Shown: positions 27,479-42,010, counted from the stretch's first letter. The stretch is 58,009 nt of DNA from Mycobacterium sp. (GCF_002863225.1 NZ_PKEK01000014.1:1-58009), one strand, 5' to 3'. Numbers and translations: made by a program. Notes: a model not told the origin generated them from the letters alone.

Positions 27479-27592
27479 GCGCGACGACGATGCGCCCCGC
27501 GCAGTGGGGCGAGGAGGAGACGCGCAATCAGGCAGGCGCGACGACGATGCGCCCCGCGCAGTGGGGCGAGGAAGAGACGCGCAAGTGTGGAG
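27479..27592. repeat. Two 57-bp tandem repeats upstream of dop
   Basis: Unit 1 is 27479-27535 and unit 2 27536-27592. Each begins GCGCGACGACGATGCG, contains an inverted repeat CCCC-GCGCAGTG-GGGC and continues GAGGAGGAGACGCGCAA. The first 50 bp of the two units differ at very few positions. Same period and same architecture as the array upstream of mshC. Confidence 0.85.
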
Positions 27593-27645
27593 GGCAAGGC
27601 GACTGCCGGCCGGATTGCAGGCAGGTGAACTCGACTGATCGACCA

Positions 27646-27674
27646 TTGACGCAGGTGACGGAAGTCGTTACTTT
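27646..27674 (+). promoter_or_regulatory. SigA-type promoter of the orphan gene
   Basis: TTGACG (27646-27651), 17-nt spacer and TACTTT (27669-27674), followed after 7 nt by GTG 27682. This is a near-consensus housekeeping promoter with a leaderless start. Confidence 0.65.
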
Positions 27675-27681
27675 CACCCTG

Positions 27682-28302
27682 GTGTCTGCCGAACCCCTCA
27701 CCGGCCTGTCCGGAAAGCGCTACGGCGAAGTCCTTCTGGTGACACCGGGCGAGGTGGGACCGCAGGCCGCGGTCTACAGCAGCTTCGGTCTCAACGACCT
27801 GCCCGCCGAATTGTGGTCGGCGCTCGACCCGAAGGCCGTCGCGACCGAAAACGGCGCTGCCACAGCCATACTCGACGGCCCGCGGTACTGGCTGATGAAC
27901 GAGATCGAGCGGCCCGCTCAGGGCATGAAGATCCTGAAGAATTTCGGCGGGATAGACATGGCGCTGCAATCACAAACACTGCTGCCGGGCCTGCATCCGG
28001 CGCCGTACACCGCCAATCAAGTGCACCGGCACAGCGTCTCGACGTTCGAGACCGGCGAAGAGGTCTACGAGTTGCACGACCCGGCGTTGCGGCGCTGGGT
28101 GATGCAGACCTGGAGCCAGATCGTCGACCCCAACCTGTCGAGGGCGGACCTGCCTGGACTCGGAAGCCGGCTGGAGCTGCCGAACGGGTGGACCTTCCAG
28201 ACCCGCACGCTCACCAGCCCGTTGCGCATCGACACCACGACGCACGCCGCGCAGGTCCTTCAGGACGACCTGACCAACAGCTATTCGCTGCTGGCCGGCT
28301 GA
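27682..28302 (+). CDS. Protein of unknown function between dop and mpa
   Basis: 206 aa from GTG 27682, the leaderless start set by the promoter just upstream; in-frame GTGs at 27625 and 27655 would lie upstream of the predicted transcript. Soluble, no signal peptide or membrane segment. Features: SGKRYGEVLLVTPG near the N-terminus, AILDGPRYWLMNEIER in the middle, and a Thr/Leu-rich C-terminus. I do not recognise a family. It is on the opposite strand to, and between, dop and mpa, and its stop lies 3 bp from the mpa stop (convergent). A role in the Pup pathway is possible only by position. Confidence 0.75.
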   Translation: MSAEPLTGLSGKRYGEVLLVTPGEVGPQAAVYSSFGLNDLPAELWSALDPKAVATENGAATAILDGPRYWLMNEIERPAQGMKILKNFGGIDMALQSQTLLPGLHPAPYTANQVHRHSVSTFETGEEVYELHDPALRRWVMQTWSQIVDPNLSRADLPGLGSRLELPNGWTFQTRTLTSPLRIDTTTHAAQVLQDDLTNSYSLLAG

Positions 28303-28305
28303 ACC

Positions 28306-30132
28306 CTACAGATACTGGCCGAGGTTGGACTCGGTGTCGATCGCCCGTGAGGCGCTCGAGCTCTTGCCGGTGACCAAGGTCCGGATGTAGACGATCCGCT
28401 CGCCCTTCTTGCCCGAAATCCGCGCCCAGTCATCGGGGTTGGTGGTGTTGGGCAGGTCCTCGTTCTCGGCGAACTCGTCGACGATCGAGTCGAGCAGGTG
28501 CTGGATTCGCAGACCGCGCTGACCGCTTTCCAGTACCGCCTTGATCGCGTTCTTCTTCGCGCGGTCGACGACGTTCTGGATCATCGCGCCGGAGTTGAAG
28601 TCCTTGAAGTACATCACCTCTTTGTCGCCGTTGGCGTAGGTGACTTCGAGGAACCGGTTGTCGTCGATCTCGGCGTACATCCGGTCGACGACCTTCTCGA
28701 TCATCGCCTGGATGCACAACGAACGGTCGCCGGAGAATTCGGCGAGATCGTCGGCGTTGACCGGCAACGCGTCGGTCAGGTACTTGGAGAAGATGTCCTG
28801 AGCCGACTCGGCGTCGGGGCGCTCGATCTTGATCTTCACGTCGAGGCGACCAGGCCGCAGGATGGCGGGGTCGATCATGTCCTCGCGGTTGGAGGCGCCG
28901 ATCACGATGACGTTCTCCAAGCCTTCGACACCGTCGATCTCGCTCAACAGCTGCGGGACGACCGTGGTCTCCACGTCAGAGGAGACCCCGGTGCCGCGGG
29001 TGCGGAAGATCGAGTCCATCTCGTCGAAGAAGACGATCACCGGCGTGCCCTCGGAAGCCTTCTCACGAGCACGCTGGAAAATCAGCCGGATGTGCCGCTC
29101 GGTCTCACCGACGAACTTGTTCAGCAGCTCGGGACCCTTAATGTTGAGGAAGTAGGACTTGGCCTCCCGTGCATCCTCGCCGCGGACCTCGGCCATCTTC
29201 TTCGCCAGCGAGTTGGCGACGGCTTTGGCGATCAACGTCTTTCCGCAACCCGGAGGGCCGTAGAGCAAGACACCTTTGGGTGGGCGCAGCGCGTACTCCC
29301 GGTACAGGTCTTTATGCAGGAACGGCAGCTCGACCGCGTCGCGGATCTGCTCGATCTGGCGGCCGAGTCCACCGATGTCGTTGTAGGTGACGTCGGGGAC
29401 CTCTTCGAGCACCAGATCCTCGACCTCGGCCTTGGGGATGCGCTCGAACGCGTAGCCGGCCTTGGTGTCCACCAGTAGCGAGTCACCCGGACGCAGCTTG
29501 CGGGGACGCAGGTCGTCGTCGCTCGAGTCATATCCACCCTCGGGCAGGTCCGGCGCGACCAACGGCTCGGCGAGCCACACGATGCGCTCCTCATCGGCGT
29601 GGCCGACCACGAGCGCGCGGTGACCGTCCGCCAATACCTCACGCAGCGAGGAGATCTCGCCGACCGATTCGTAGGTGCCTGCCTCGACGACAGTTAAAGC
29701 CTCGTTGAGGCGAACCGTCTGCCCCTTGCGCAGCGAACTCACGTCGATGTTGGGCGAGCACGTCAGGCGCATCTTGCGACCGGAGGTGAACACGTCGAGG
29801 GTGTCGTCCTCATAGGTCGACAACAGCACGCCGTAACCACTGGGCGGCTGCCCGAGCCGGTCGACCTCCTCGCGCAACGCCAGCAGCTGCTGGCGGGCCT
29901 CTTTGAGCGTCTCCATCAATTTGGAATTACGCGACGCCAACGAGTCGATCCGCGCCTCTAGCTGGTGAATGTCGCGTGGACTCCGCCCGGCGCCGTGCGA
30001 TCCGGCGGCGGTGTCCAACTGCTCGCGCAGGATCGCGGCTTCACGGCGAAGCTCTTCCAACTCGGCGGCGTCCTCGGTGGGGAGGTCCGGCTCGCGTGGG
30101 CTACCGAATGGATCACGCTCAAATTCACCCAT
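28306..30132 (-). CDS. mpa: Proteasome-associated AAA+ ATPase Mpa (ARC)
   Basis: 608 aa from ATG 30132 ([10 protein letters not shown]). Hexameric unfoldase that captures Pup and feeds substrates to PrcAB. N-terminal coiled coil (about 20-95) binds Pup; two OB folds (about 97-240) form the rings; the AAA domain has Walker A GPPGCGKT (292-299), Walker B FFDEMDS and sensor GASNRED. The C-terminus ends GQYL, the penultimate-Tyr motif that docks on the alpha ring. SD AAGGGG 6 nt before the ATG. Corresponds to Rv2115c (609 aa). Confidence 0.97.
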   Translation of the reverse strand: MGEFERDPFGSPREPDLPTEDAAELEELRREAAILREQLDTAAGSHGAGRSPRDIHQLEARIDSLASRNSKLMETLKEARQQLLALREEVDRLGQPPSGYGVLLSTYEDDTLDVFTSGRKMRLTCSPNIDVSSLRKGQTVRLNEALTVVEAGTYESVGEISSLREVLADGHRALVVGHADEERIVWLAEPLVAPDLPEGGYDSSDDDLRPRKLRPGDSLLVDTKAGYAFERIPKAEVEDLVLEEVPDVTYNDIGGLGRQIEQIRDAVELPFLHKDLYREYALRPPKGVLLYGPPGCGKTLIAKAVANSLAKKMAEVRGEDAREAKSYFLNIKGPELLNKFVGETERHIRLIFQRAREKASEGTPVIVFFDEMDSIFRTRGTGVSSDVETTVVPQLLSEIDGVEGLENVIVIGASNREDMIDPAILRPGRLDVKIKIERPDAESAQDIFSKYLTDALPVNADDLAEFSGDRSLCIQAMIEKVVDRMYAEIDDNRFLEVTYANGDKEVMYFKDFNSGAMIQNVVDRAKKNAIKAVLESGQRGLRIQHLLDSIVDEFAENEDLPNTTNPDDWARISGKKGERIVYIRTLVTGKSSSASRAIDTESNLGQYL

Positions 30133-30278
30133 GTTGCGCCCCTTTCCCGCCCAGAGACGGTCGTGCGGTGGATACCTCAACGCTACCGGCGATTTCCGTT
30201 TCATGCGGGAACTCGAAATGGGGCACACAGGCAACAGCGTTAACATCTTGTTTAGCCAGCTTGACCGAGAGGACGCTC

Positions 30279-30791
30279 GTGACCGTGAAATCCCTAGCCA
30301 CAGGCATGGCGGCATTGGCCGCGATCAGTGCGGCCGCTGCGGGTGTGACCTGTATTGCACCAGCCGCCGCCGCGTCGCCGGACGCCCGGCCGGCCGCCGT
30401 CGGCGCTCCCCTGCCGCTGGACCCGCCGTTGCCCGCCACCGTCGACGTTCCCACCGCGGCCCAGTTGGCGACCGTTCTCAACACACTGCAGGACCCGAGC
30501 GTGTCGTTTGCCAGCAAAGGCGACCTCGTCGAGGGCGGTATCCCGGTTCCGATCGGCATCGCCGACCATGAGCTGCAGAAGGCCGCTTCCAAAGGCAGCT
30601 TGCCGCTGACGTTCGACATCACCAACATCGTGCCCTCCGGGCCCGGTGCCGCGACGGCCACCATCACCGCGTCGGGGCCGCGGCTCAAGCCGACGCCGGA
30701 GTACCTCCGGTTCGTCAATCAAGGTGGCTGGAAGCTGTCGCACGACTCGGCGCAGACGCTGATCTCGGCCGTGCGTTCGTCAGGGCACTGA
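30279..30791 (+). CDS. Mtb12-like secreted protein
   Basis: 170 aa from GTG 30279 with SD AGAGGA 6 nt upstream. Signal peptide of about 35 residues ending in AAAAS. The mature part resembles the low-molecular-weight antigen MTB12 (Rv2376c): [50 protein letters not shown] and [10 protein letters not shown]. The fold is small and of unknown function; family members are culture-filtrate antigens. It is followed 10 bp later by lppK, which has the same type of domain, so the two probably arose by duplication and are co-transcribed. Divergent from mpa. Confidence 0.88.
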   Translation: MTVKSLATGMAALAAISAAAAGVTCIAPAAAASPDARPAAVGAPLPLDPPLPATVDVPTAAQLATVLNTLQDPSVSFASKGDLVEGGIPVPIGIADHELQKAASKGSLPLTFDITNIVPSGPGAATATITASGPRLKPTPEYLRFVNQGGWKLSHDSAQTLISAVRSSGH

Positions 30792-30801
30792 CGGCCGCTG
30801 A

Positions 30802-31347
30802 ATGCGCCGTCGCCTGACCGTTGTCCTGAGCACCGCCGCGATTGCGGCGGTGCTCGGTCTTCCGGGGTGTTCGAACGATGACGACGATGCCGCGCCGTCG
30901 CCGCCGCCTGCGGCGCCGTCGACGACATCGGCCACGCTGAGCGCGGCAGCCCCGCAAGCGGCCCCCCTACCGGCGCCGGAGGCGCTGGCGGGTGTGCTGT
31001 ACCGGCTGGCCGATGCCGCGGTGCCGGGTCAGCAGAAGCTGAGCCTGGTCGAAGGGTCCACCCCGGAGAGCGCCGGCGTCTTCGACCAGTTCGCCAACGC
31101 GTTGATCAACGGCGGTTATGCGCCGGTGAAGTTCGATGTGCGCGACGTCAATTGGTCGGACCGCGATCCCGCCGACGTGGTGGCCAACGTCGACGTCAGT
31201 TCGACCAACGCTCGCGGTCCCCATTTCGGTTTCCCGATGGAATTCAAGCCCTCTCAGGCGAATTGGCAACTCTCGGCGCGGACCGCCGACGTCCTGTTCG
31301 CCCTCCGTACCGATGCCACCGAACCGCCGACCACACCCGGCCGCTGA
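30802..31347 (+). CDS. lppK: Lipoprotein LppK-like
   Basis: 181 aa. Lipobox LPGC with the acylated Cys23 after a short basic N-terminus, followed by an Asp/Pro/Ser/Ala-rich linker (about 24-55). The C-terminal domain (about 58-170) is of the Mtb12 type, with LSLVEGSTPESAGVFDQFAN and a FPMEFKPSQANWQLS end. Position after mpa corresponds to Rv2116 (LppK). Anchored to the outer face of the membrane; function unknown. Confidence 0.88.
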   Translation: MRRRLTVVLSTAAIAAVLGLPGCSNDDDDAAPSPPPAAPSTTSATLSAAAPQAAPLPAPEALAGVLYRLADAAVPGQQKLSLVEGSTPESAGVFDQFANALINGGYAPVKFDVRDVNWSDRDPADVVANVDVSSTNARGPHFGFPMEFKPSQANWQLSARTADVLFALRTDATEPPTTPGR

Positions 31348-31353
31348 CGTCGC

Positions 31354-31647
31354 GTGTGGATCGGCTGGCTCGAGTTCGATCTGCTACTCGGCGACGTGCA
31401 TTCGCTCAAGCAGAAGCGGTCGTTGATTCGACCCGTAATCGCAGAGCTGCGAAGGAAATTCAACGTCTCTGCCGCCGAGACGGGGTCCCAGGACCTGCAC
31501 CGGCGGGCCGGGATCGGTGTCGCGATGACCGCCGCCGACCGCGCTCATGTCGTCGAGGTGCTCGACGCCGCCGAACGGTTGGTCGCCGGACGACCGGAGT
31601 TCGAATTGCTCTCCGCCCGAAGAGATCTCCGGCGTAGCGACGACTGA
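31354..31647 (+). CDS. DUF503 protein
   Basis: 97 aa from GTG 31354. The DUF503 hallmark WIGWLEFDLLLGDVHSLKQK is at the N-terminus, followed by SLIRPVIAELRRKFNVSAAE. Small basic ferredoxin-like fold, often near translation genes; no function is established. 6 bp after lppK and corresponding to Rv2117. Convergent with trmI, 29 bp between. Confidence 0.88.
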   Translation: MWIGWLEFDLLLGDVHSLKQKRSLIRPVIAELRRKFNVSAAETGSQDLHRRAGIGVAMTAADRAHVVEVLDAAERLVAGRPEFELLSARRDLRRSDD

Positions 31648-31676
31648 CGCCGCTCGGCGACGACGCGGAGTATCGA

Positions 31677-33481
<1,805 letters not shown>

Positions 33482-33489
33482 CCCGGTCG

Positions 33490-34860
33490 CTACTGCAGCG
33501 GCGACAGTTCTTGCAGCAACGTGGGAATCAGCTCGCTGACGGTCGGGTGGATGTGCATCGTGCGGGCCAGCGTGGTGTAGGGCGCCTTGGCGGACATGGT
33601 GTCGAGGATGCCGTGAATGACCTCGTCACCGCCGACCCCCAGGATGGCCGCGCCGAGGATCTGATGCGTCTCGGCGTCCACCACGACTGTCATGAAGCCT
33701 TGCGTCTCACCCTTTTCCACTGCTCGCCCGACGCGTGTCATCGGTCGCCGGCCGACCAGTGCGGGTCGGCCGGTCGCCCGTACCTGATCGACGGTCATCC
33801 CGGCACGCCCCAGTGGTGGGTCGATGTAGAGCGCGTACGTCGTGATGCGGTCGCTCACCCGGCGCGGGTCGTCATCGAGAAGGTTGGCGGCGACGATCTC
33901 GAAGTCGTTGTACGAGGTATGCGTGAACGCACCTTTGCCGTTGCAGTCGCCCAGCGCCCAGATGTGGTCGACGCTGGTCTGCAGTTGATCGTCGACGACG
34001 ATGTAGCCGCGGTCGTCGACGTCGACTCCGGCGTGCTCGAGGCCGAGGTCGTCGGTGTTGGGGCGCCGACCCACCGCGAGCAACAAATGACTCCCCTCGA
34101 CGGGGGCGTGTCCGGCTCCCGGTGTCAGTTCGAAGCCGTTGTCGCGCGGGGAAACTCGGACATCGCCGGCATCGACGATGATGTCGACGCCCTCGTTCTC
34201 CAGGATCGAGCGGATGGCGTCGGAGACGTCGTGATCTTCGCGGGATGCCAGCCGCGGACCTTTTTCGACCACCGTCACCCGAGCGCCGAAGCGGCGGTAC
34301 ATCTGGGCGAATTCGAGCGCGATGTAGCTACCGCCCACCACGACGAGATGTTCGGGCACCGTGTCGAGTTGGAGAATCGAGACATTGGTGAGGTAGTCGA
34401 CGTCGGCCAGCCCGGGGATGTCCGGCACCACCGCGCGGCCACCGACGTTGAGGAAAATCCGCTCGGCGTGCAGCGTATCGTCACCGACCTGGACCGTGTG
34501 CGGGTCGACGAACTGCGCGTGGCCGCGAAAGACCGTGCAGCCGTCCATCCCGTCGAGCCAGTCCTCCACACCTTTGCGGTCGTCGGAAACGATGCCGTCC
34601 TTGCGCGCCTTGACTTTTGACATGTCGACGCTGACCGGCCCGGTGCTGACGCCGTAATCGGCGCCCCGGCGGGCCAGATGTGCCGCGTGCGCGCTGGCCA
34701 CCAGTGTCTTGGTCGGGATACAGCCGGTGTTGACGCAGGTGCCGCCGAAGAGCTTGCGCTCCACCAGCGCAACGGTCTGACCGGCGGCGGTCAACCGTCC
34801 GGCCAGCGGAGGCCCGGCCTGACCGGCCCCCACGATGATCGCGTCGAAATGCTGTGTCAC
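33490..34860 (-). CDS. FAD-dependent disulfide oxidoreductase (mercuric reductase-like)
   Basis: 456 aa from GTG 34860. Class I pyridine nucleotide-disulfide oxidoreductase: FAD-binding IIVGAGQAGPPLAG, redox-active pair in GGTCVNTGCIPTKT, NAD(P)-binding VVVGGSYIALEFAQ and second FAD motif IWALGDCNGKGAF. The C-terminal HIHPTVSELIPTLLQ supplies the catalytic His-Glu of the dimer partner. It lacks the N-terminal HMA domain and C-terminal Cys pair of MerA. The substrate is unknown and might be a low-molecular thiol disulfide. The GTG overlaps the stop of the DUF4126 gene (GTGA), so the two are translationally coupled. Confidence 0.88.
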   Translation of the reverse strand: MTQHFDAIIVGAGQAGPPLAGRLTAAGQTVALVERKLFGGTCVNTGCIPTKTLVASAHAAHLARRGADYGVSTGPVSVDMSKVKARKDGIVSDDRKGVEDWLDGMDGCTVFRGHAQFVDPHTVQVGDDTLHAERIFLNVGGRAVVPDIPGLADVDYLTNVSILQLDTVPEHLVVVGGSYIALEFAQMYRRFGARVTVVEKGPRLASREDHDVSDAIRSILENEGVDIIVDAGDVRVSPRDNGFELTPGAGHAPVEGSHLLLAVGRRPNTDDLGLEHAGVDVDDRGYIVVDDQLQTSVDHIWALGDCNGKGAFTHTSYNDFEIVAANLLDDDPRRVSDRITTYALYIDPPLGRAGMTVDQVRATGRPALVGRRPMTRVGRAVEKGETQGFMTVVVDAETHQILGAAILGVGGDEVIHGILDTMSAKAPYTTLARTMHIHPTVSELIPTLLQELSPLQ

Positions 34861-35345
34861 AGAGCGGCAGTGAGAGCGGCGAGCGCGAATCCACCACCAA
34901 CGGCGACAACGTCTTCGAGCAGTGCGGCCGGCAGGTCGCGACCGAACGACTTCGCCAGCCGGGCGCGCACCTGGTAGCCACCGAGCGTGCCCAGGACCGC
35001 GCCGACCACGCCGGCCCCGAGCGCAGTCCACGTGACCCCCCAGGCGGTCCCGATGACCGCCCCGGCGAACCCGCCGGAGATGATGCGTCCGATGAATGCC
35101 GGCGGCGCGGTGCGCGGAGGTGTCTTGGGCTGCTGGTCGAGATAGAGCTCGCCGACCGCCAGCACGCTGAACACGATGGCGGTGATGAGGTTGCCCACCC
35201 ACGACGCCCATGTGCCGGTCAGGTTGATCCAGTGCGCCACCGCGGCCCAGGCGACCACCGTCGGAGCGGTGAAAGTTCGCAAGCCCGCGACCACGCCGAT
35301 TCCGAGAGCCAAAAGCAGAACATAGAAATGCGTCATGTGCGACAT
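34857..35345 (-). CDS. DUF4126 membrane protein
   Basis: 162 aa from ATG 35345, chosen by the SD GAGGAG 8-9 nt upstream; in-frame starts at 35354 and 35336 are alternatives. Four hydrophobic segments (about 6-25, 35-60, 85-105 and 110-130) and a conserved ALGIGVVAGLRTFTAP opening, typical of DUF4126. Corresponds to Rv2120c. Function unknown; coupled by a GTGA overlap to the downstream flavoprotein. Confidence 0.85.
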   Translation of the reverse strand: MSHMTHFYVLLLALGIGVVAGLRTFTAPTVVAWAAVAHWINLTGTWASWVGNLITAIVFSVLAVGELYLDQQPKTPPRTAPPAFIGRIISGGFAGAVIGTAWGVTWTALGAGVVGAVLGTLGGYQVRARLAKSFGRDLPAALLEDVVAVGGGFALAALTAAL

Positions 35346-35430
35346 TGCTACCACTCCTCAGGGATCGGCAAACAACCGCTGCTGTAGCCGGACGCTAACA
35401 CAGCGCGGCTGCCTGAGGGAGGTGTGCGAA

Positions 35431-36318
35431 TCAGAATCGGAAGAAGCGGACGTTCGATGCCAGGATCGCCTTGGCGCCGATCGCGGCCAACTGGTCCATG
35501 ATCGCGTTGACGCCGCGGCGGGGCACCAGCGCCCGGACGGCCGCCCAGTCGGGGTCGGCCAGCGGAGAGATAGTGGGCGACTCCAACCCTGGTGTGATCA
35601 AGGTGGCTTCGTCGAGAACCGAACGCGGACAGTCGTAGTCGAGCATCAGATACTGCTGGCCGAACACCACGCCCTGCACCCGCGCCACCAGCTGATCGCG
35701 TGCGGCGACGTCCGGGCGCTCGGAGGCGTGCGGGTCGATCTGCTCGATGAGCACCGCTTCGGAGTCGCACAGGGCATCGCCGAACGCCACCAGGTTGTGC
35801 AGGTTCAGCGTCCGCCCGGAGCCCACCACGTCGGCGATCGCGTCGGCGACTCCGAGCTGCACCGAGATCTCGACGGCACCGTCGAGCCGGATGACCGTCG
35901 CCTCAATACCGCGCGCCGCCAAGTCTTCTCGGACGATGTTCGGGTATGCGGTGGCGATGCGTCGTCCCGCCAGGTCGTCGATGGTCCAGTTCCGGCCGGC
36001 CGGCGCGGCATAGCGGAAAGTGGAGGAGCCGAACCCCAGCGCGAGTCGCTCGTGGACGGGCGCACGTGACTCACGCGCCAAATCCCGTCCCGTGATACCG
36101 AAGTCGAGTTCCCCGGAGCCGACGTAGATGGCGATGTCTTTGGGCCGCAGGAAAAAGAACTCGACGTGGTTGTGCGGATCGATGACAGTGAGGTCTTTGG
36201 GATCGGTGCGTCGCCGGTAGCCGGCCTCGGAGAGGATCTCGACGGCGGTCTCGCTGAGCGCACCCTTGTTCGGAACAGCGACGCGCAGGTTGTCCGAGCC
36301 GTTGTGGTTCGACGTCAT
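35431..36318 (-). CDS. hisG: ATP phosphoribosyltransferase HisG (long form)
   Basis: 295 aa from ATG 36318. First, committed step of histidine synthesis: ATP + PRPP to phosphoribosyl-ATP. N-terminal [26 protein letters not shown], and the PRPP-binding [19 protein letters not shown]. The C-terminal ACT-like domain (about 215-295) that binds histidine for feedback inhibition is present, so this is the long HisG that needs no HisZ. Its ATG overlaps the hisE stop by 1 nt (TGATG). Corresponds to Rv2121c. Confidence 0.97.
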   Translation of the reverse strand: MTSNHNGSDNLRVAVPNKGALSETAVEILSEAGYRRRTDPKDLTVIDPHNHVEFFFLRPKDIAIYVGSGELDFGITGRDLARESRAPVHERLALGFGSSTFRYAAPAGRNWTIDDLAGRRIATAYPNIVREDLAARGIEATVIRLDGAVEISVQLGVADAIADVVGSGRTLNLHNLVAFGDALCDSEAVLIEQIDPHASERPDVAARDQLVARVQGVVFGQQYLMLDYDCPRSVLDEATLITPGLESPTISPLADPDWAAVRALVPRRGVNAIMDQLAAIGAKAILASNVRFFRF

Positions 36319-36599
36319 CAGAGTTTCCGGTACACGTCGTCGAGCGTGAGGCCGCGGGCGATCATCAACACCTGGGCCCAGTACAGCAACTGGCTGATCT
36401 CTTCGGCCAGCGCCTCGTCGGACTCGTGCTCGGCGGCCAACCACACTTCGCCGGCCTCTTCGAGGATCTTCTTGCCCAGGGTGTGCACGCCGCTGTCCAG
36501 CGCGGCAACGGTGCCGCTGCCGGGCGGACGGGTGCGGGCGCGTTCGCCGAGTTCGGCGAACAAATCCTCGAAGGTCTTCACGGCCAGGGATTCTGTCAT
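36318..36599 (-). CDS. hisE: Phosphoribosyl-ATP pyrophosphatase HisE
   Basis: 93 aa. Second step of histidine synthesis, hydrolysing phosphoribosyl-ATP to the AMP form. All-alpha MazG-like fold with the conserved [13 protein letters not shown] and [14 protein letters not shown] metal-binding acidic stretches. As usual in actinobacteria, HisE is a separate protein from HisI and is paired with hisG (1-nt overlap). Corresponds to Rv2122c. Confidence 0.96.
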   Translation of the reverse strand: MTESLAVKTFEDLFAELGERARTRPPGSGTVAALDSGVHTLGKKILEEAGEVWLAAEHESDEALAEEISQLLYWAQVLMIARGLTLDDVYRKL

Positions 36600-36699
36600 G
36601 CGTAGCTGATCGACGTCACGGCGGTTTCAGCTACCGGGGGGTGCGCGACACGGCGCGAGCGTGCACAGAATCCCGGTCCTCGCGGCGTTGAGCCCGTCC

Positions 36700-38160
36700 T
36701 CACGCAGCCGGGGACACCTCGTCGGGCATGTCTTCCAGCGACACCCCGTTGGTCTCGCGCACCCATCGCCAGACGAAAACGAACGACAGCACGGCGCACA
36801 ACGTGTAGATGCCGTACGCCACCGGCAGCGCGTGTCGCAGCGCCGGAAACGACACCGCGATGGTCCAGTTGGCCATCCACTGGACGCCGGAAGCCAAGCC
36901 CAACGCTGCCGATCGGATGCGGTTGGGGAACATCTCGCCGAGCAGCACCCACAGGATCGGCCCCCAAGAGACCGCAAACGAGACCACGAACAGATCGGCC
37001 GCCACCAGCGCGACGATTCCGGACGGCCCGTCGAGTTCGGGCCGACCGTTGTGCACCGACGCGCCCGCGAACACGACCGTCATGGTGACCAGCATCAGCG
37101 ACATCCCTGCCGATCCCGCCAGCAGCAGCGGCCGGCGACCGATCCGGTCGATCAACGCTATCGCCACCAGCGTGATCAGCACGTTGACCCCGGTGGTCAC
37201 CAGGCCGATGGTGAACGACGATTTCTCGCCGAATCCCACTGCCTCCCAGAGCAGATCGGAATAGTTGAAGATGACGTTGATGCCGACGAACTGCTGAAAG
37301 ACAGCCAGCCCCAAGCCGACCCAGACGATGCCGTACAGGCCACCGGTCGGCGCGCGCAGATCGCGCCACGACGGCGGCTTCTCCTGTTCGAGCGTGTCGG
37401 CGATCCGGGCGACGGTGTGCTGGGCGTCGCGCTCACCCAGCAACGTGGAGAGCACCTGGGTGGCCTGCGAAATACGTTGCTTGGCAACCAGATAGCGCGG
37501 CGACTCCGGGATGGTGAACAGCAGCACGAAGTAGAGCAGCGCCAGGAGCAACTCGCAGAGAAATGTCCAGCGCCACGCCGCCAGGCCAAGCCAGAGCGGC
37601 TTGCCGGCCCCACCGGCGATGTGGAACGGCACCCAGGTCAGTGCCACCGCGCCGAACAGACCGCACACGATGGCGAGCTGCTGCAGCGAGCCGAGCCGGC
37701 CGCGGAAACGTGGCGGTGACACCTCGGCGATGTAGGCGGGAGCGGCGACCGACGAGAAGCCGATGCCGACACCGCCGATCAGGTGAAAAACGATGAACGT
37801 CCAGATGTCGGGCGCCAGCGCGGTACCGAGTCCGCACACGAAAAACGATGCCGCCGAAAGCTTCATGATCGACAATCGGCCCAAGCGGTCGCCGAGCCGG
37901 CCGGCCCACACGGCACCGATCGCGGCACCCAGCACACCCGATGCGGTCGCGAAACCCAGCAGCCCGTTGCCGATGTGAAAGGTGGCCTGCAGCGCTTTGA
38001 CCGCGCGGTTGGTCACCGAGATGTCGAAGCCGAACAACAGGCCGCCGATCGCCGCCACCGAGGCGAATCGGACGGCGGACAAGAACGCCCGGCGCGCGGC
38101 GCGCGGATCGACCGGAAGATCCTCGTGCGGAGTCGGCTGCGGTTGTGCGAGCTCAACCAA
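36700..38160 (-). CDS. MFS sugar porter-type transporter, downstream of metH
   Basis: 486 aa, twelve membrane segments. Sugar porter signatures: DRLGRLSIM after TM2, the PESPRYLVAKQRI motif at the end of the first half, QQFVGINVIFNYSD in TM7, and DRIGRRPLL. The likely start is TTG 38160, 7 bp after the metH stop, with CGGAGG within metH about 11 nt upstream; there is no ATG or GTG near the right N-terminus. The start codon choice is uncertain. It therefore appears to share the metH transcript. A sugar or polyol is the expected substrate from homology; the pairing with metH is unexplained. PPE37 occupies the equivalent place in M. tuberculosis. Confidence 0.85.
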   Translation of the reverse strand: MVELAQPQPTPHEDLPVDPRAARRAFLSAVRFASVAAIGGLLFGFDISVTNRAVKALQATFHIGNGLLGFATASGVLGAAIGAVWAGRLGDRLGRLSIMKLSAASFFVCGLGTALAPDIWTFIVFHLIGGVGIGFSSVAAPAYIAEVSPPRFRGRLGSLQQLAIVCGLFGAVALTWVPFHIAGGAGKPLWLGLAAWRWTFLCELLLALLYFVLLFTIPESPRYLVAKQRISQATQVLSTLLGERDAQHTVARIADTLEQEKPPSWRDLRAPTGGLYGIVWVGLGLAVFQQFVGINVIFNYSDLLWEAVGFGEKSSFTIGLVTTGVNVLITLVAIALIDRIGRRPLLLAGSAGMSLMLVTMTVVFAGASVHNGRPELDGPSGIVALVAADLFVVSFAVSWGPILWVLLGEMFPNRIRSAALGLASGVQWMANWTIAVSFPALRHALPVAYGIYTLCAVLSFVFVWRWVRETNGVSLEDMPDEVSPAA

Positions 38161-38167
38161 GTTCGAC

Positions 38168-41917
<3,750 letters not shown>

Positions 41918-41938
41918 GCATGTTCCTTCCATCACGGA

Positions 41939-42010
41939 AGGCGTCCTTAACTCTGCCGAGCGTGGCGGATACCGGCAGGGGCCGGAGAACCGTTGCAACG
42001 CCTCTCGACC
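41939..42010 (-). promoter_or_regulatory. Candidate SAH (S-adenosylhomocysteine) riboswitch in the metH leader
   Basis: On the minus strand P1 is GTCGAG (42009-42004) with CTCGGC (41960-41955). The pseudoknot is AGGCGT (42003-41998) with ACGCCT (41944-41939), a perfect 6-bp match. Between them lie TTGCAACG, a P2 hairpin (CGG/CCG outer, CCGGC-CCCT-GCCGG inner) and CCACGCTCGG, against the SAH aptamer consensus ..GCUGCAACG...GCCAGGCUCGG...AACGG... The 3' pseudoknot strand overlaps CCTTCC (41941-41936), which can instead pair with GGAAGG (41930-41925), the metH Shine-Dalgarno. SAH binding would thus free the SD, an ON switch, the known behaviour of this class. Confidence 0.75.

Noticed and set aside
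27379..27681. Upstream extension of the orphan gene through the dop repeats
   Set aside because: A near-consensus promoter lies between the repeat and GTG 27682, and the extension is repeat-encoded.
30207..30241. SigH/SigE-type promoter GGGAAC...GTT before the Mtb12-like gene
   Set aside because: The spacer is 26 nt, too long for this promoter class (about 16-20).
33490..35211. Apparent long fusion of the disulfide flavoprotein with an upstream domain
   Set aside because: The upstream part is a different frame of the DUF4126 gene; the FAD-binding motif begins right after GTG 34860.
36600..36699. Extra small gene between hisE and the MFS gene
   Set aside because: Open frames exist on both strands but none has a ribosome-binding site, a -10 box or recognisable sequence.
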